Below are positions 51,674 to 59,029 of a stretch of DNA of 64,000 bases, piece by piece. Location of the stretch: positions 1 through 64,000 of IMG/VR virus record IMGVR_UViG_3300047497_000053; one strand, written 5' to 3'. The notes beneath the pieces were generated by a model, which saw only the letters and a program-made list of their open reading frames with translations, was not told the origin of the DNA and searched no databases. The position numbers and the translations under genes were made by a program. Every line of letters starts with the position of its first letter. Positions within the stretch are counted from its first letter, which is position 1. The DNA is from a virus.

Positions 51674-53293
51674 TCAGGCGGGATAGAGGGGTTCGGCCTG
51701 TCGGCCGGGGTATATCTTCAAGGATTCTAATTCTTCGGCGCGTTCGGTGGCGCGACTGATGAGTCCATTGTCGCGCAAATGCCGCAGCGCCTGCGAAACC
51801 GTATCGGTTAAGTCATCGTGCTTGGAGTGCGGAAATTGCGACGCTTCCGAAATCACCATATCGGCAAACGTGTACTTGGGTGCATAAATAATCCCTTCCG
51901 CAAACAAGTGCTGCACTGAATACAAGCGTGATAATTTGTCCTGCGACTTTGGGTCAAACAGTTGCACGCCGAATTTCTTGTTGTAATACAAGCGCCTGAT
52001 TTCTTGCGCTACCGAGATGCCGGCCGCTTTGTTTTCAATGAGCAAGAGGTCCACCTTATGCTTGATGCAGCGGCGCGCGACTTCTTCCACCAGATTATGC
52101 AGTTCCAGCCGATCCCGCCATGCATCAATCATGATGACCTTGGGTGCGGTCTCGTTGTAACTGCGGTCAATCACCAGCGGCCGGCCTTGCGGGTCCACCA
52201 ATCGACCGGGATGCGCGACGGTATCCGTTGAGAACACGCCCCAGATGGTCAGCGCCGAGTAATCGTTTGACGTTTTCATCGTGTAGGCGGTGTCCAACGA
52301 CGCCAACACGAAATCAAGCGGCGGCAACGCTTCGGTTTCCCACACTTGCCACCACTCGCGCCGGATAATGCCACCGCCGATGGGTTCCGGACGCTGTTGC
52401 AATTGCCCATTCGCGATCATCGGACCCAATGATTTTTCAAGCGACCGCACGGCCGCTTCGTCAAACCGTTCAGGCCAGAGCAATTGGCCTTCAACGGTGC
52501 GCGGATCGCTCCAGCCGATGACGGTAGTGCGTGCTCGATCTGATTCATAGCGCATGGGCAGACAAAGATGAACCCATTCATCGCCGTTGGAATCCAATAT
52601 GTAGCCAGTCAGATCATCCTCGGCCAAACGCTGCTGAATCACGATGTACGCGCCCGTTGCCATATCGTTGAGGCGCGTGCTCATTGATTGCGTCCACCAA
52701 TCAATCGTCGTTTGGATGGCGGCTTCTGAGAAAGCTTCGCCGGCAGAATTCGGATCGTCCGCTATGATGCACGTCCCGCCCTCCCCAGTTACGCCCGCGC
52801 CGATGGACGTAATCAATCGTTCGCCGCCCTTGTCGTTGGTGAATCGTGACTTCGTGTTTTGATCGGATGTTAATTTGAAACGCGATCCCCAGCGTTCTTG
52901 ATACCATTGCGATTCAATGAGGCGACGGCTTTTAACGGAATCCCGAAGCGATAGTTTGTCCGCATAGGACGCATACAAAAACTGCGCGCCTGGACCGCAG
53001 ATGGGCCCGTGTGCGGGTTGCGCCCACACCCACGGCCCAAACGCCACAGAAATGAGGCTCGACTTGGCCATTCTTGGAGGGACGTTGACCACAAGCCGCT
53101 TAATATCGCCATCACAAACGGCCTGCAGGTGCTCCGCAATCGCTTGCACAACCCAACCGTCTTTCCACGGATTCGGATCAATATACCGCCACGCACTTCT
53201 CAAAAACTGATACAGCGATTGCTCACATTCGTATCGATTCACATCCAGAAGCTGCGCTTTCGGATCAAACGCTTGGCCGTTATAGTTCAGCAT
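51674..53293 (-). CDS. terL: Terminase large subunit
   Basis: 539 residues. Walker A VVNVPPRMAKSSL (~residue 70), acidic Walker B region GGTCIIADDPN, and the nuclease core LASLDTAYTMKTSNDYSALTIWG followed by LIENKAAGISVAQEI. It pumps and cuts concatemeric DNA during packaging. Follows the small subunit without gap. Confidence 0.9.
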   Translation of the reverse strand: MLNYNGQAFDPKAQLLDVNRYECEQSLYQFLRSAWRYIDPNPWKDGWVVQAIAEHLQAVCDGDIKRLVVNVPPRMAKSSLISVAFGPWVWAQPAHGPICGPGAQFLYASYADKLSLRDSVKSRRLIESQWYQERWGSRFKLTSDQNTKSRFTNDKGGERLITSIGAGVTGEGGTCIIADDPNSAGEAFSEAAIQTTIDWWTQSMSTRLNDMATGAYIVIQQRLAEDDLTGYILDSNGDEWVHLCLPMRYESDRARTTVIGWSDPRTVEGQLLWPERFDEAAVRSLEKSLGPMIANGQLQQRPEPIGGGIIRREWWQVWETEALPPLDFVLASLDTAYTMKTSNDYSALTIWGVFSTDTVAHPGRLVDPQGRPLVIDRSYNETAPKVIMIDAWRDRLELHNLVEEVARRCIKHKVDLLLIENKAAGISVAQEIRRLYYNKKFGVQLFDPKSQDKLSRLYSVQHLFAEGIIYAPKYTFADMVISEASQFPHSKHDDLTDTVSQALRHLRDNGLISRATERAEELESLKIYPGRQAEPLYPA

Positions 53294-53977
53294 TTACGAA
53301 TCGGCGTACGAATCCGAGTCGGAAGAATCGGAATCGGACCCATCATCGCCCGCCAGGTCGTCCAATATTTCAGCCGCACCCAATCCCGCGCGGGTCGCGT
53401 CGTCGGTCACCGCGTTCGGGCGGTTCACCACGCGCTCGCAGATCGCTTTCAACTGCGCGCGTTCTTCGTCGGTCAGCAACGATGAGTCAATCACGGGCGG
53501 CGCGGTCGTATCGTTCACTTCCACGCGCTTGGCGGCCGGCTTCCACGTATCGCCGCCCGCCCGCTCGAGCCACGCCAAGCCCACCTTGGCGGCCGAGGGG
53601 TCGTTGGTCGAGGTCGCGATCCTGAGCATGTTCCGGGTCACGTTTACCATGGCTTCCGCTTCGCCCGCGATGATTTCGGCCGCATAGTGCTTCTCAATGG
53701 TCTGGACCGGGATACACATGAGAGCCGCGATGTGCGAATGCGGCAAGCGCAGGCGCGCGTGCTCGCGCACCATGCGGGCAAATACGGGGGAGGGGTGCTC
53801 GCCCACGTTGCGCAGTTTTTCAATGCGCTCGGCGGTTTCGGCTTCGATGGCCTCCACGGTCTCGCGCATCCACGCGGCCAGCGTCTCGCGTTCGTCGGGG
53901 GCGACCGGCGGTCGGGAATCATAGGGATCGTCCGCACCAGAGCGGCCGATAAAAGTCACGCGGGGACGGCGGGCCAC
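53294..53977 (-). CDS. terS: Terminase small subunit-type protein
   Basis: 227 residues from a GTG at 53977. HTH segment RLPHSHIAALMCIPVQTIEKHYAAEI and a helical central part suit DNA recognition of the packaging initiation site. C terminus is acidic Ser/Asp-rich (DGSDSDSSDSDSYADS). The stop abuts the TerL start. Confidence 0.75.
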   Translation of the reverse strand: MARRPRVTFIGRSGADDPYDSRPPVAPDERETLAAWMRETVEAIEAETAERIEKLRNVGEHPSPVFARMVREHARLRLPHSHIAALMCIPVQTIEKHYAAEIIAGEAEAMVNVTRNMLRIATSTNDPSAAKVGLAWLERAGGDTWKPAAKRVEVNDTTAPPVIDSSLLTDEERAQLKAICERVVNRPNAVTDDATRAGLGAAEILDDLAGDDGSDSDSSDSDSYADS

Positions 53978-54042
53978 GGAGGGGCTGACTAGCGTTGCGA
54001 TGAGGGACGGCGGGGCATATCCGCCGACTATAGAACGATTGA

Positions 54043-54056
54043 GTTTCCTTGGAAAC
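54043..54056. promoter_or_regulatory. Late dyad site 5 (GTTTCCTTGGAAAC)
   Basis: 14-bp dyad 65 bp upstream of the terS start, in the 105-nt gap 53978-54082. The leftward leader carries AAGGA. The rest of the gap shows no ORF. Confidence 0.6.
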
Positions 54057-54082
54057 CGATTAGGGGCCGGGTCGGCGACTCG

Positions 54083-54364
54083 CTAGTGGTAAAACGCCCG
54101 ATACGAGGGCGCAGTCAGCACCGCCTCGGCCAGCTTTTCAGGATGCGGGTCACCGTCGTAAATCTGCGCCACGGTCTGGTAGAACCGCACGTTGTCGGCT
54201 TCCAGCGCCTCCAAGAGGTCCGCCGCGCGGTGCAGCGCCGCCCCTAGTTGAGTCTGGGTGCCATCGGGTTCCACGAACATCGCATCGTAGGGCACGGCGC
54301 GCAGCGTTTGGGTGAGGTAACCGACTTCGGAAAGGACGGCGGCGAGGGGGCGGGTGGGTATCAT
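54083..54364 (-). CDS. Hypothetical 93-aa protein
   Basis: Start at the ATG overlapping the upstream stop (ATGA). Helical (PLAAVLSEVGYLTQTLRAV, ALHRAADLLEALEADNVRFYQ). Not recognised. Confidence 0.55.
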   Translation of the reverse strand: MIPTRPLAAVLSEVGYLTQTLRAVPYDAMFVEPDGTQTQLGAALHRAADLLEALEADNVRFYQTVAQIYDGDPHPEKLAEAVLTAPSYRAFYH

Positions 54365-54897
54365 TGCCACGACATTGTTCTGCCTTGGGTTGTCATCCGG
54401 TCAATAGCGGCCATCACGTCGCGTACCCGCATCATGGGGCATTCCCAGACTTCCAGAAATCCGTTTTGCTGAAACCGATGAAATTCAGAAAAATCTTGTG
54501 TGAACATACCGCCGATTAATTTCCACGATGGGATTTTTTCGCGTCGCTCGGATACGGATTGGCCTTTGCGGGGCGTGCCATAAATGGAACAATCCATCAT
54601 CTCCAAAGCATACGCAAAATAGACCACGATTCCGCCCGCGCGATCCTCGCCTAAATTGATTGTCTTTTCGTGCATCGGCCAGCAGATGCTTTCCGCGAAA
54701 GGCGCCCACGGAGTTCGTTGATACTGGCTCACTTCATACGCAAATACACACGCACTGCGCAACGGCACCAACCGCCACGGAGTCAGCTTGTTTGATAACC
54801 ACCAAAACGGTTGGCTGATTTTCATCTGCCACTGATATTTCCGTATGAGGCCGCGTAACCGTGCGGTCCATGCGGTCACGGCGGTCCATGCGGTCAC
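54361..54897 (-). CDS. Hypothetical 178-aa protein
   Basis: Aromatic-rich protein (ISQPFWWLSNKLTPWRLVPL, GGIVVYFAYALEMMDCSIYG). The N terminus is a duplicated TAWTAV made by an 18-bp tandem repeat; a second start at 54825 would exclude it. Function unknown. Confidence 0.5.
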   Translation of the reverse strand: MTAWTAVTAWTARLRGLIRKYQWQMKISQPFWWLSNKLTPWRLVPLRSACVFAYEVSQYQRTPWAPFAESICWPMHEKTINLGEDRAGGIVVYFAYALEMMDCSIYGTPRKGQSVSERREKIPSWKLIGGMFTQDFSEFHRFQQNGFLEVWECPMMRVRDVMAAIDRMTTQGRTMSWQ

Positions 54898-54898
54898 G
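54863..54898 (-). repeat. 18-bp tandem duplication in a gene start
   Basis: GCGGTCCATGCGGTCACG twice in tandem, itself two 9-bp near repeats. Encodes the TAWTA-VTAWTA start of the 178-aa protein if the GTG at 54897 is used. Confidence 0.8.
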
Positions 54899-54907
54899 GG
54901 TGACCGC

Positions 54908-55099
54908 TCACGGCTCCGCCTTCATGCGCTTGATGAACGCGTCCGCGATTTGGAACGCGCGGTCAACTATTGCGCCGTCACCGTTCCCCGTATTGCTCAG
55001 CAACCCATGCATGAACCACGCCGCGAGCGCGAGTTTCATCATGGATTCGTCAATGTCGTCGGGCGATCCGGGCAGTCCGGGCACTTTCAGCGGCGTCAC
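54908..55099 (-). CDS. Hypothetical 63-aa protein
   Basis: GTG start overlapping the upstream stop. Helical (DESMMKLALAAWFMHGLLS, AIVDRAFQIADAFIKRMK). Function unknown. Confidence 0.5.
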   Translation of the reverse strand: MTPLKVPGLPGSPDDIDESMMKLALAAWFMHGLLSNTGNGDGAIVDRAFQIADAFIKRMKAEP

Positions 55100-55488
55100 A
55101 TCGCCCCCTCGGTCACTTTCCGAAAATTCACGGACATGCTGTAGTAGCCGTTGGATTCGCCGCACCAGCGAATCGTCACGCCGCCTTTTGCCGTGTCAAT
55201 TTTATAGAACGTCCACAATGCCTCTGATTTGGGTTCCGCGCGACCTTCCGGTTTATCATGGCTTTCAACCTCCTCGGCAATCAAAATCGGGCTGCCGATG
55301 ATATCCGCCAAATCGCCGACAATTTCTTCAACCTCAACTGATTCACAGCAATCTTGCTCGTGATACGCCTGAAACGTTTCTCCATTGTCGCAGATGAAAT
55401 CAATCGCGTAACCGCCCTCGGCAACCACCACTGAAGTTAATGTTTTGCCGACCAGCACATCAAACGTAGCCCGACCCCCGTAACTCAC
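55096..55488 (-). CDS. DUF7448-type protein
   Basis: 130 residues. LVGKTLTSVVVAEGGYAIDFICDNGETFQAYHEQDCCESVEVEEIVGDLADIIGSPILIAEE, then WTFYKIDTAKGGVTIRWCGESNGYYSMSVNF. This matches phage DUF7448 proteins. Function unknown. Confidence 0.75.
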   Translation of the reverse strand: MSYGGRATFDVLVGKTLTSVVVAEGGYAIDFICDNGETFQAYHEQDCCESVEVEEIVGDLADIIGSPILIAEEVESHDKPEGRAEPKSEALWTFYKIDTAKGGVTIRWCGESNGYYSMSVNFRKVTEGAM

Positions 55489-55751
55489 GACTCATCTCCG
55501 CGCACCGGCAGCTCCGCCTGCAAATCATATCCGCTGCGCCGGCCGACCGTGCGCGCCCACTTGCCACGGCGTTCCAACAAACCCCGCACGTAGTCCTCCA
55601 ATTTCAACCCAGTCTCCCACGCCTCCATCGCCAGCGCCGCGTGCAAGGATTTTGACATGCGTAGTTTCATGAGCTCGGTGCGCGGTAGCGGCGGCCGGGC
55701 GCGCAGCGGCTTCGGCGGTGCAAGTCGTTCATATAAAGGTACCCGGCTCAC
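55485..55751 (-). CDS. RHH-like small regulator
   Basis: 88 residues. KLRMSKSLHAALAMEAWETGLKLEDYVRGLLERR follows the beta-helix-helix order of ribbon-helix-helix DNA-binding proteins. Coupled to its neighbours. Confidence 0.55.
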   Translation of the reverse strand: MSRVPLYERLAPPKPLRARPPLPRTELMKLRMSKSLHAALAMEAWETGLKLEDYVRGLLERRGKWARTVGRRSGYDLQAELPVRGDES

Positions 55752-56152
55752 AAGCGAGGACCGTCGCTCGAGCGACCGTCGCTCGAGCGACCGTCGCTTA
55801 AGCGACCCTGTGCGGCCCGCGCCACGGGTTCGTCCAGCGACGGCGCAGCCGCCAACCGACCTTTCGCGGCCGCGACTTCGCGCACGTGCGCGACCTCGGT
55901 GACAACATCGCTCGCGTCGGTGGCCGCGTTCGGTTCATCGTCCTCATCGTCGGGACCCTCGTCCTGGCCCACCGTCACATCCAGCACGTCCGCGCCCGCG
56001 CGCAGCGCCGTGTACACCGCATCGGCCGACATCACCGCCGCATCAAAGCGCTCGTTGGCCACCGCGCGCACGGCGCTATTTAACGACGCGGCGCGCACGT
56101 AGCGGATCACCGCGCCGGTTGCCACGTCGGTCACAACATATAATCGGGTCAT
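55748..56152 (-). CDS. Hypothetical protein with SSDGR repeat tail
   Basis: 134 residues. RLYVVTDVATGAVIRYVRAASLNSAVRAVAN (two-stranded start with helix), an acidic middle (QDEGPDDEDDEPNAATD) and a C-terminal SSDGR repeat from a 15-bp DNA repeat. Function unknown. Confidence 0.55.
   Translation of the reverse strand: MTRLYVVTDVATGAVIRYVRAASLNSAVRAVANERFDAAVMSADAVYTALRAGADVLDVTVGQDEGPDDEDDEPNAATDASDVVTEVAHVREVAAAKGRLAAAPSLDEPVARAAQGRLSDGRSSDGRSSDGPRL
55759..55803 (-). repeat. 15-bp coding repeat x3
   Basis: GACCGTCGCTCGAGC three times in tandem (the third with two changes), encoding the SSDGR tail of the 134-aa protein. Confidence 0.85.
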
Positions 56153-56355
56153 CGTTTATCCTCGGCTAATTCGCCCTGCCCCACCTCGGCCTCGGACACC
56201 ACCGCTGGCTTCACCGCCAGCGTCAGCACCCACGTCACGAAATCCTGGATCGTCATATCACGTTCGCCGGCCGCCGCGTGCAACTGCCGATGCACGTCGG
56301 GGCAGACGTGCACGTTCAAGCGCTTGTGCCCGAAGATTTTGCGGGGTCGGCCCAT
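56149..56355 (-). CDS. Ribbon-helix-helix/HicB-like regulator
   Basis: 68 residues. KRLNVHVCPDVHRQLHAAAGERDMTIQDFVTWVLTLAV gives the beta-helix-helix DNA-binding fold. Two 19-bp direct repeats lie just upstream (56371-56428), a candidate operator for autoregulation. Confidence 0.65.
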   Translation of the reverse strand: MGRPRKIFGHKRLNVHVCPDVHRQLHAAAGERDMTIQDFVTWVLTLAVKPAVVSEAEVGQGELAEDKR

Positions 56356-56370
56356 GATTTACTGGTGCCT

Positions 56371-56428
56371 CAATTTAATACTGGAATGGCCCATGGGTTA
56401 ACGATCCTTCAATTTAATACTGGAATGG
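56371..56428. promoter_or_regulatory. Two 19-bp direct repeats upstream of an RHH gene
   Basis: CAATTTAATACTGGAATGG at 56371-56389 and 56410-56428, 39 bp apart (start to start), in the gap between the RHH gene at 56149 and the gene at 56513. AT-rich inside GC-rich DNA and resembling a promoter/operator. Confidence 0.6.
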
Positions 56429-56512
56429 AGCATGTGTGAATAGTCGTGGTTGCGTCAGATAATGTCAACGGCTCTTGCCGCAACGGCGACCGCCCCGCAC
56501 ACCGCGCTGCGC

Positions 56513-57121
56513 CTAAACCCGACCCTTCGCGATCTGCTCATCGCGAATCAGAAAAAATTCGTCGCGGGACATGGGAAGCCAAGCGCCCGATATCCACCCA
56601 CTGAAATTCTCATAGTCTGCCTCCCGGCTCTCCGTGATAAACCGGGGCGGCAGTCTTGAAGTCAGCGGCCACGCCGTCAATTTCTTCTTTGCGGGCTTTT
56701 CGAGCTCGCGCGGCGGTGGCTGATTGCTTGGCGCCGTTGCCAGCACTGCTGCCCTATTTTCGGGGCGCGTCGGGGCGACTGCCGTGACCTCGGTCTGCGT
56801 GACCTCAGCATCATCAGTTTCCCCGGTCGGGTATTTTGCGTCCTCCCTGGCCTGCGCCCGAGCCAGAATCGCCGCAAACCGACGCGCCTTGCCGGCCGGT
56901 ACGTCAATCACGCAAGGCGTCACCTTGCCCCACGACCCTTCAACGCCCAGCGAGGTGTTCCTCAGTTCGTTGCGCAGCATACCGACCACACCTTCTTGAA
57001 TCGTCTGTCCATGTTCGGCGAATAACGTCTCCAATTCTTCGTACATACTCGGTGGTACGAACACATGGAGCTTGACCCTCTTTTTGGTATCAAACTTGTC
57101 AGCGTAATACTCACGCGGCAT
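56513..57121 (-). CDS. Hypothetical regulator-like protein
   Basis: 202 residues. VKLHVFVPPSMYEELETLFAEHGQTIQEGVVGMLRNEL resembles an RHH-type N-terminal domain; the middle is low complexity and the C terminus is aromatic (NFSGWISGAWLP). First gene of the leftward accessory block, with a GGAG ribosome-binding site at 57128-57131. Confidence 0.55.
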   Translation of the reverse strand: MPREYYADKFDTKKRVKLHVFVPPSMYEELETLFAEHGQTIQEGVVGMLRNELRNTSLGVEGSWGKVTPCVIDVPAGKARRFAAILARAQAREDAKYPTGETDDAEVTQTEVTAVAPTRPENRAAVLATAPSNQPPPRELEKPAKKKLTAWPLTSRLPPRFITESREADYENFSGWISGAWLPMSRDEFFLIRDEQIAKGRV

Positions 57122-57139
57122 ATCTTTCTCCGGTTACAT

Positions 57140-57500
57140 GGTATGTGACTGTATGTATCATTTATTGTGAACCTAATCAGTGGTTTTTTGTGTGGGTGTT
57201 GCTGTAACTGGGTTGGCCATATTTTAAGTGACTGGCTTGGTTACCTTTTAAGTGAGTGTTTGTGTCTCTGTGAGTGTCACATTTCGTGTGGGTGTATCAG
57301 TGCCTTACAATCCCATTTATACACTCACATGTTGAGTAATAGGATATGCTCCTGTATCGGTGACTGTTCAAGTGCGTTTATGAGTCACATTTATGGTGAG
57401 TGTTTATGCCACTCACATGGTGGCAGTTAATACACCAAATCAGTGATACCCCGGATACTCAATCAGTCACATACCTTGGTACACGTAGTGTGATATACAT
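57140..57500. promoter_or_regulatory. GTGAGTG-repeat intergenic region
   Basis: GT-rich, AT-rich stretch with at least five GTGAGTGT/ACACTCAC sites in both orientations (57251, 57270, 57321, 57396, 57411) plus many GTGACT/AGTCAC near-matches. No convincing ORF. Likely operator or origin-proximal sequence upstream of the leftward genes. Confidence 0.55.
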
Positions 57501-57860
57501 TACACCATTACAGGTACGGTGCCGGTATGCGGTCGGCGCAAAGAACCAGTACTTCGGGTCCCTCGCTGGCTAAAAAGCGGGGGTACCCCACCCCCAAAAA
57601 CCTGGCAGGAAACGGGCGGGCGCCTATTGGGAGGGTGTGTTCGTTTCGGCCGGCGCGTCGCTCAGCATCGCGGCGATCGATCCAGGGCCGTAAATGCGCC
57701 CAGATGGCGCTAGGTAGCCCGCTGCGCTGAGTTCTCCAGCTATGCCGCGTTAATGTCAGCCCTTGGGCTAGGGGCTGGCTGGCGAGCGCTTGAGCGGCTG
57801 GCGACGCGAGACAGCGCCGATCCGTGGCGACGGCCGAATGCGATTGATGCATTGCGGCAT
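57501..57860. other. GC-rich gap without a convincing gene
   Basis: No reading frame here looks like a real protein. On the minus strand a GGGGG-loop-CCCCC stem followed by GCTTTTT at 57572-57596 could terminate leftward transcription from the replication block. Confidence 0.4.
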
Positions 57861-58163
57861 CGCATAATAACCATTATGTTAAATTAAAATCAGCGTTTCA
57901 CGCGCCTGAACAGCCAATTCGACCCATTTTGTAACAGCGCGCTAATACAAATGTCGCGTTTGAGATGGTTTATTGCGCAGATTATGCGGCATCACATGCC
58001 GGTAATTTATCCACTCTGCGGTCATTTGCCGATCTGGTTTGCGAGATCGCGAGCGTGGCGAGGGCGATTGGCCCGCATATATGAATCAAATTCATACAAA
58101 CCGCCGTTTTTTATGAAATCCGCTCATGTTGACGACCGACGTATAAGAGGTCATTTGTTGCGT

Positions 58164-58186
58164 TAGTAAACCAGCCCGGTTTACTA
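58164..58186. repeat. Inverted repeat TAGTAAACC-agccc-GGTTTACTA
   Basis: 9-bp perfect arms separated by 5 bp. Confidence 0.85.
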
Positions 58187-58197
58187 GCGATTTTCTC

Positions 58198-58213
58198 TAT
58201 ATCGTACGATATA
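58198..58213. repeat. Perfect palindrome TATATCGTACGATATA
   Basis: 16-bp, no mismatch, 5 bp from the next palindrome. Confidence 0.85.
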
Positions 58214-58217
58214 AATA

Positions 58218-58237
58218 ACACTATCTTAAGATAGTGT
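58218..58237. repeat. Perfect palindrome ACACTATCTTAAGATAGTGT
   Basis: 20-bp, no mismatch; each end is an AGTGT/ACACT site of the iteron set. Confidence 0.9.
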
Positions 58238-58606
58238 AATTAGAGTGTTGCTTATAACCCATTGATCTATATCTTATTATTACACTCTAACAGTATATAC
58301 ACTATATATAGAACATATATACGTTAGTAAGTAGAGGATATAGCCACACCCATAGCTGACGCAGACAACAGATTACTAGAGGTTATGGGCGAAACAAGTG
58401 TTAGAAGTGTTAGAGTGTAATTTCCCGAATGGGATCAAAGACTTAAGTCATACACTAAGATATTTTTATTTTTGTCAGAGTGTATCAAGTGTTATTGGCA
58501 TGCTATTTGCTAATCGGAACGGGAGAGTCAGAAATACCCGCCGCTGCCAACGCGCAGCCAATAACCTTATGATGCTAACATACGAGCGTGATTGAAGGAG
58601 AACGCG

Positions 58607-58966
58607 ATGGCTGAATCGGTGATGGCTGAATCGTCGGAACCGGTTTCGCTAGACAACGGATCGCACGCAGCGCTGCCCAAATACCTGCAATTTGCAGCCG
58701 CTGAGGCGCAGGTTACGGTTGAACTGAATTGTTCGGTTGAATACATCGGCGACGGCGTCTATGAATGGACCATGTTCATGCGCCGTGATCCGAGTGTTGC
58801 TCGTAAGCGTGGCAAACGAGGCGAATGGAATCGCATTGCGTTGGCGTCGGGCACGGCGTTTAGCCGCAAGGCCGCATTTAAAGCTGCGCGTCGCGCGATT
58901 GCGGGGCATCGCAATGCGTTGGCACGGGATGCCTATGCGAGGATTGTGGGCGATCAGCGCGGATAG
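58607..58966 (+). CDS. Hypothetical 119-aa protein
   Basis: Start ATG 58607 follows GAAGGAGAACGCG. The central part YIGDGVYEWTMFMRRDPS, then a basic helix-rich C terminus (SRKAAFKAARRAIAGHRNALARDAY) suggests nucleic-acid binding. It is the only rightward gene in the right half and adjoins the iteron region, so it could be an origin-binding or regulatory protein. Not recognised. Confidence 0.6.
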   Translation: MAESVMAESSEPVSLDNGSHAALPKYLQFAAAEAQVTVELNCSVEYIGDGVYEWTMFMRRDPSVARKRGKRGEWNRIALASGTAFSRKAAFKAARRAIAGHRNALARDAYARIVGDQRG

Positions 58967-59029
58967 AACGTGCGCGCGATGTGACGGGAGAGCGCCAGCG
59001 TAGCGCGGTTATCGGTCCGCGTTGTGCGG

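Larger units (their letters stand above)
57861..58606. promoter_or_regulatory. Iteron and palindrome region (candidate origin/control region)
   Basis: AT-rich 0.75 kb with three perfect palindromes and eleven AGTGT/ACACT sites (58218-58492) around a core TTAGAGTGTAA. A strong ribosome-binding site for the gene at 58607 ends it. No gene seen. Confidence 0.6.

Noticed and set aside
57167-57430. Cys-rich plus-strand frame in the intergenic region
   Set aside because: Low-complexity translation of GTGTGAGTG repeats; no SD and no protein-like composition.
57508-57852. Minus-strand frame of 114 codons in the GC-rich gap
   Set aside because: No domain, no SD and an internal terminator-like hairpin; looks like chance.
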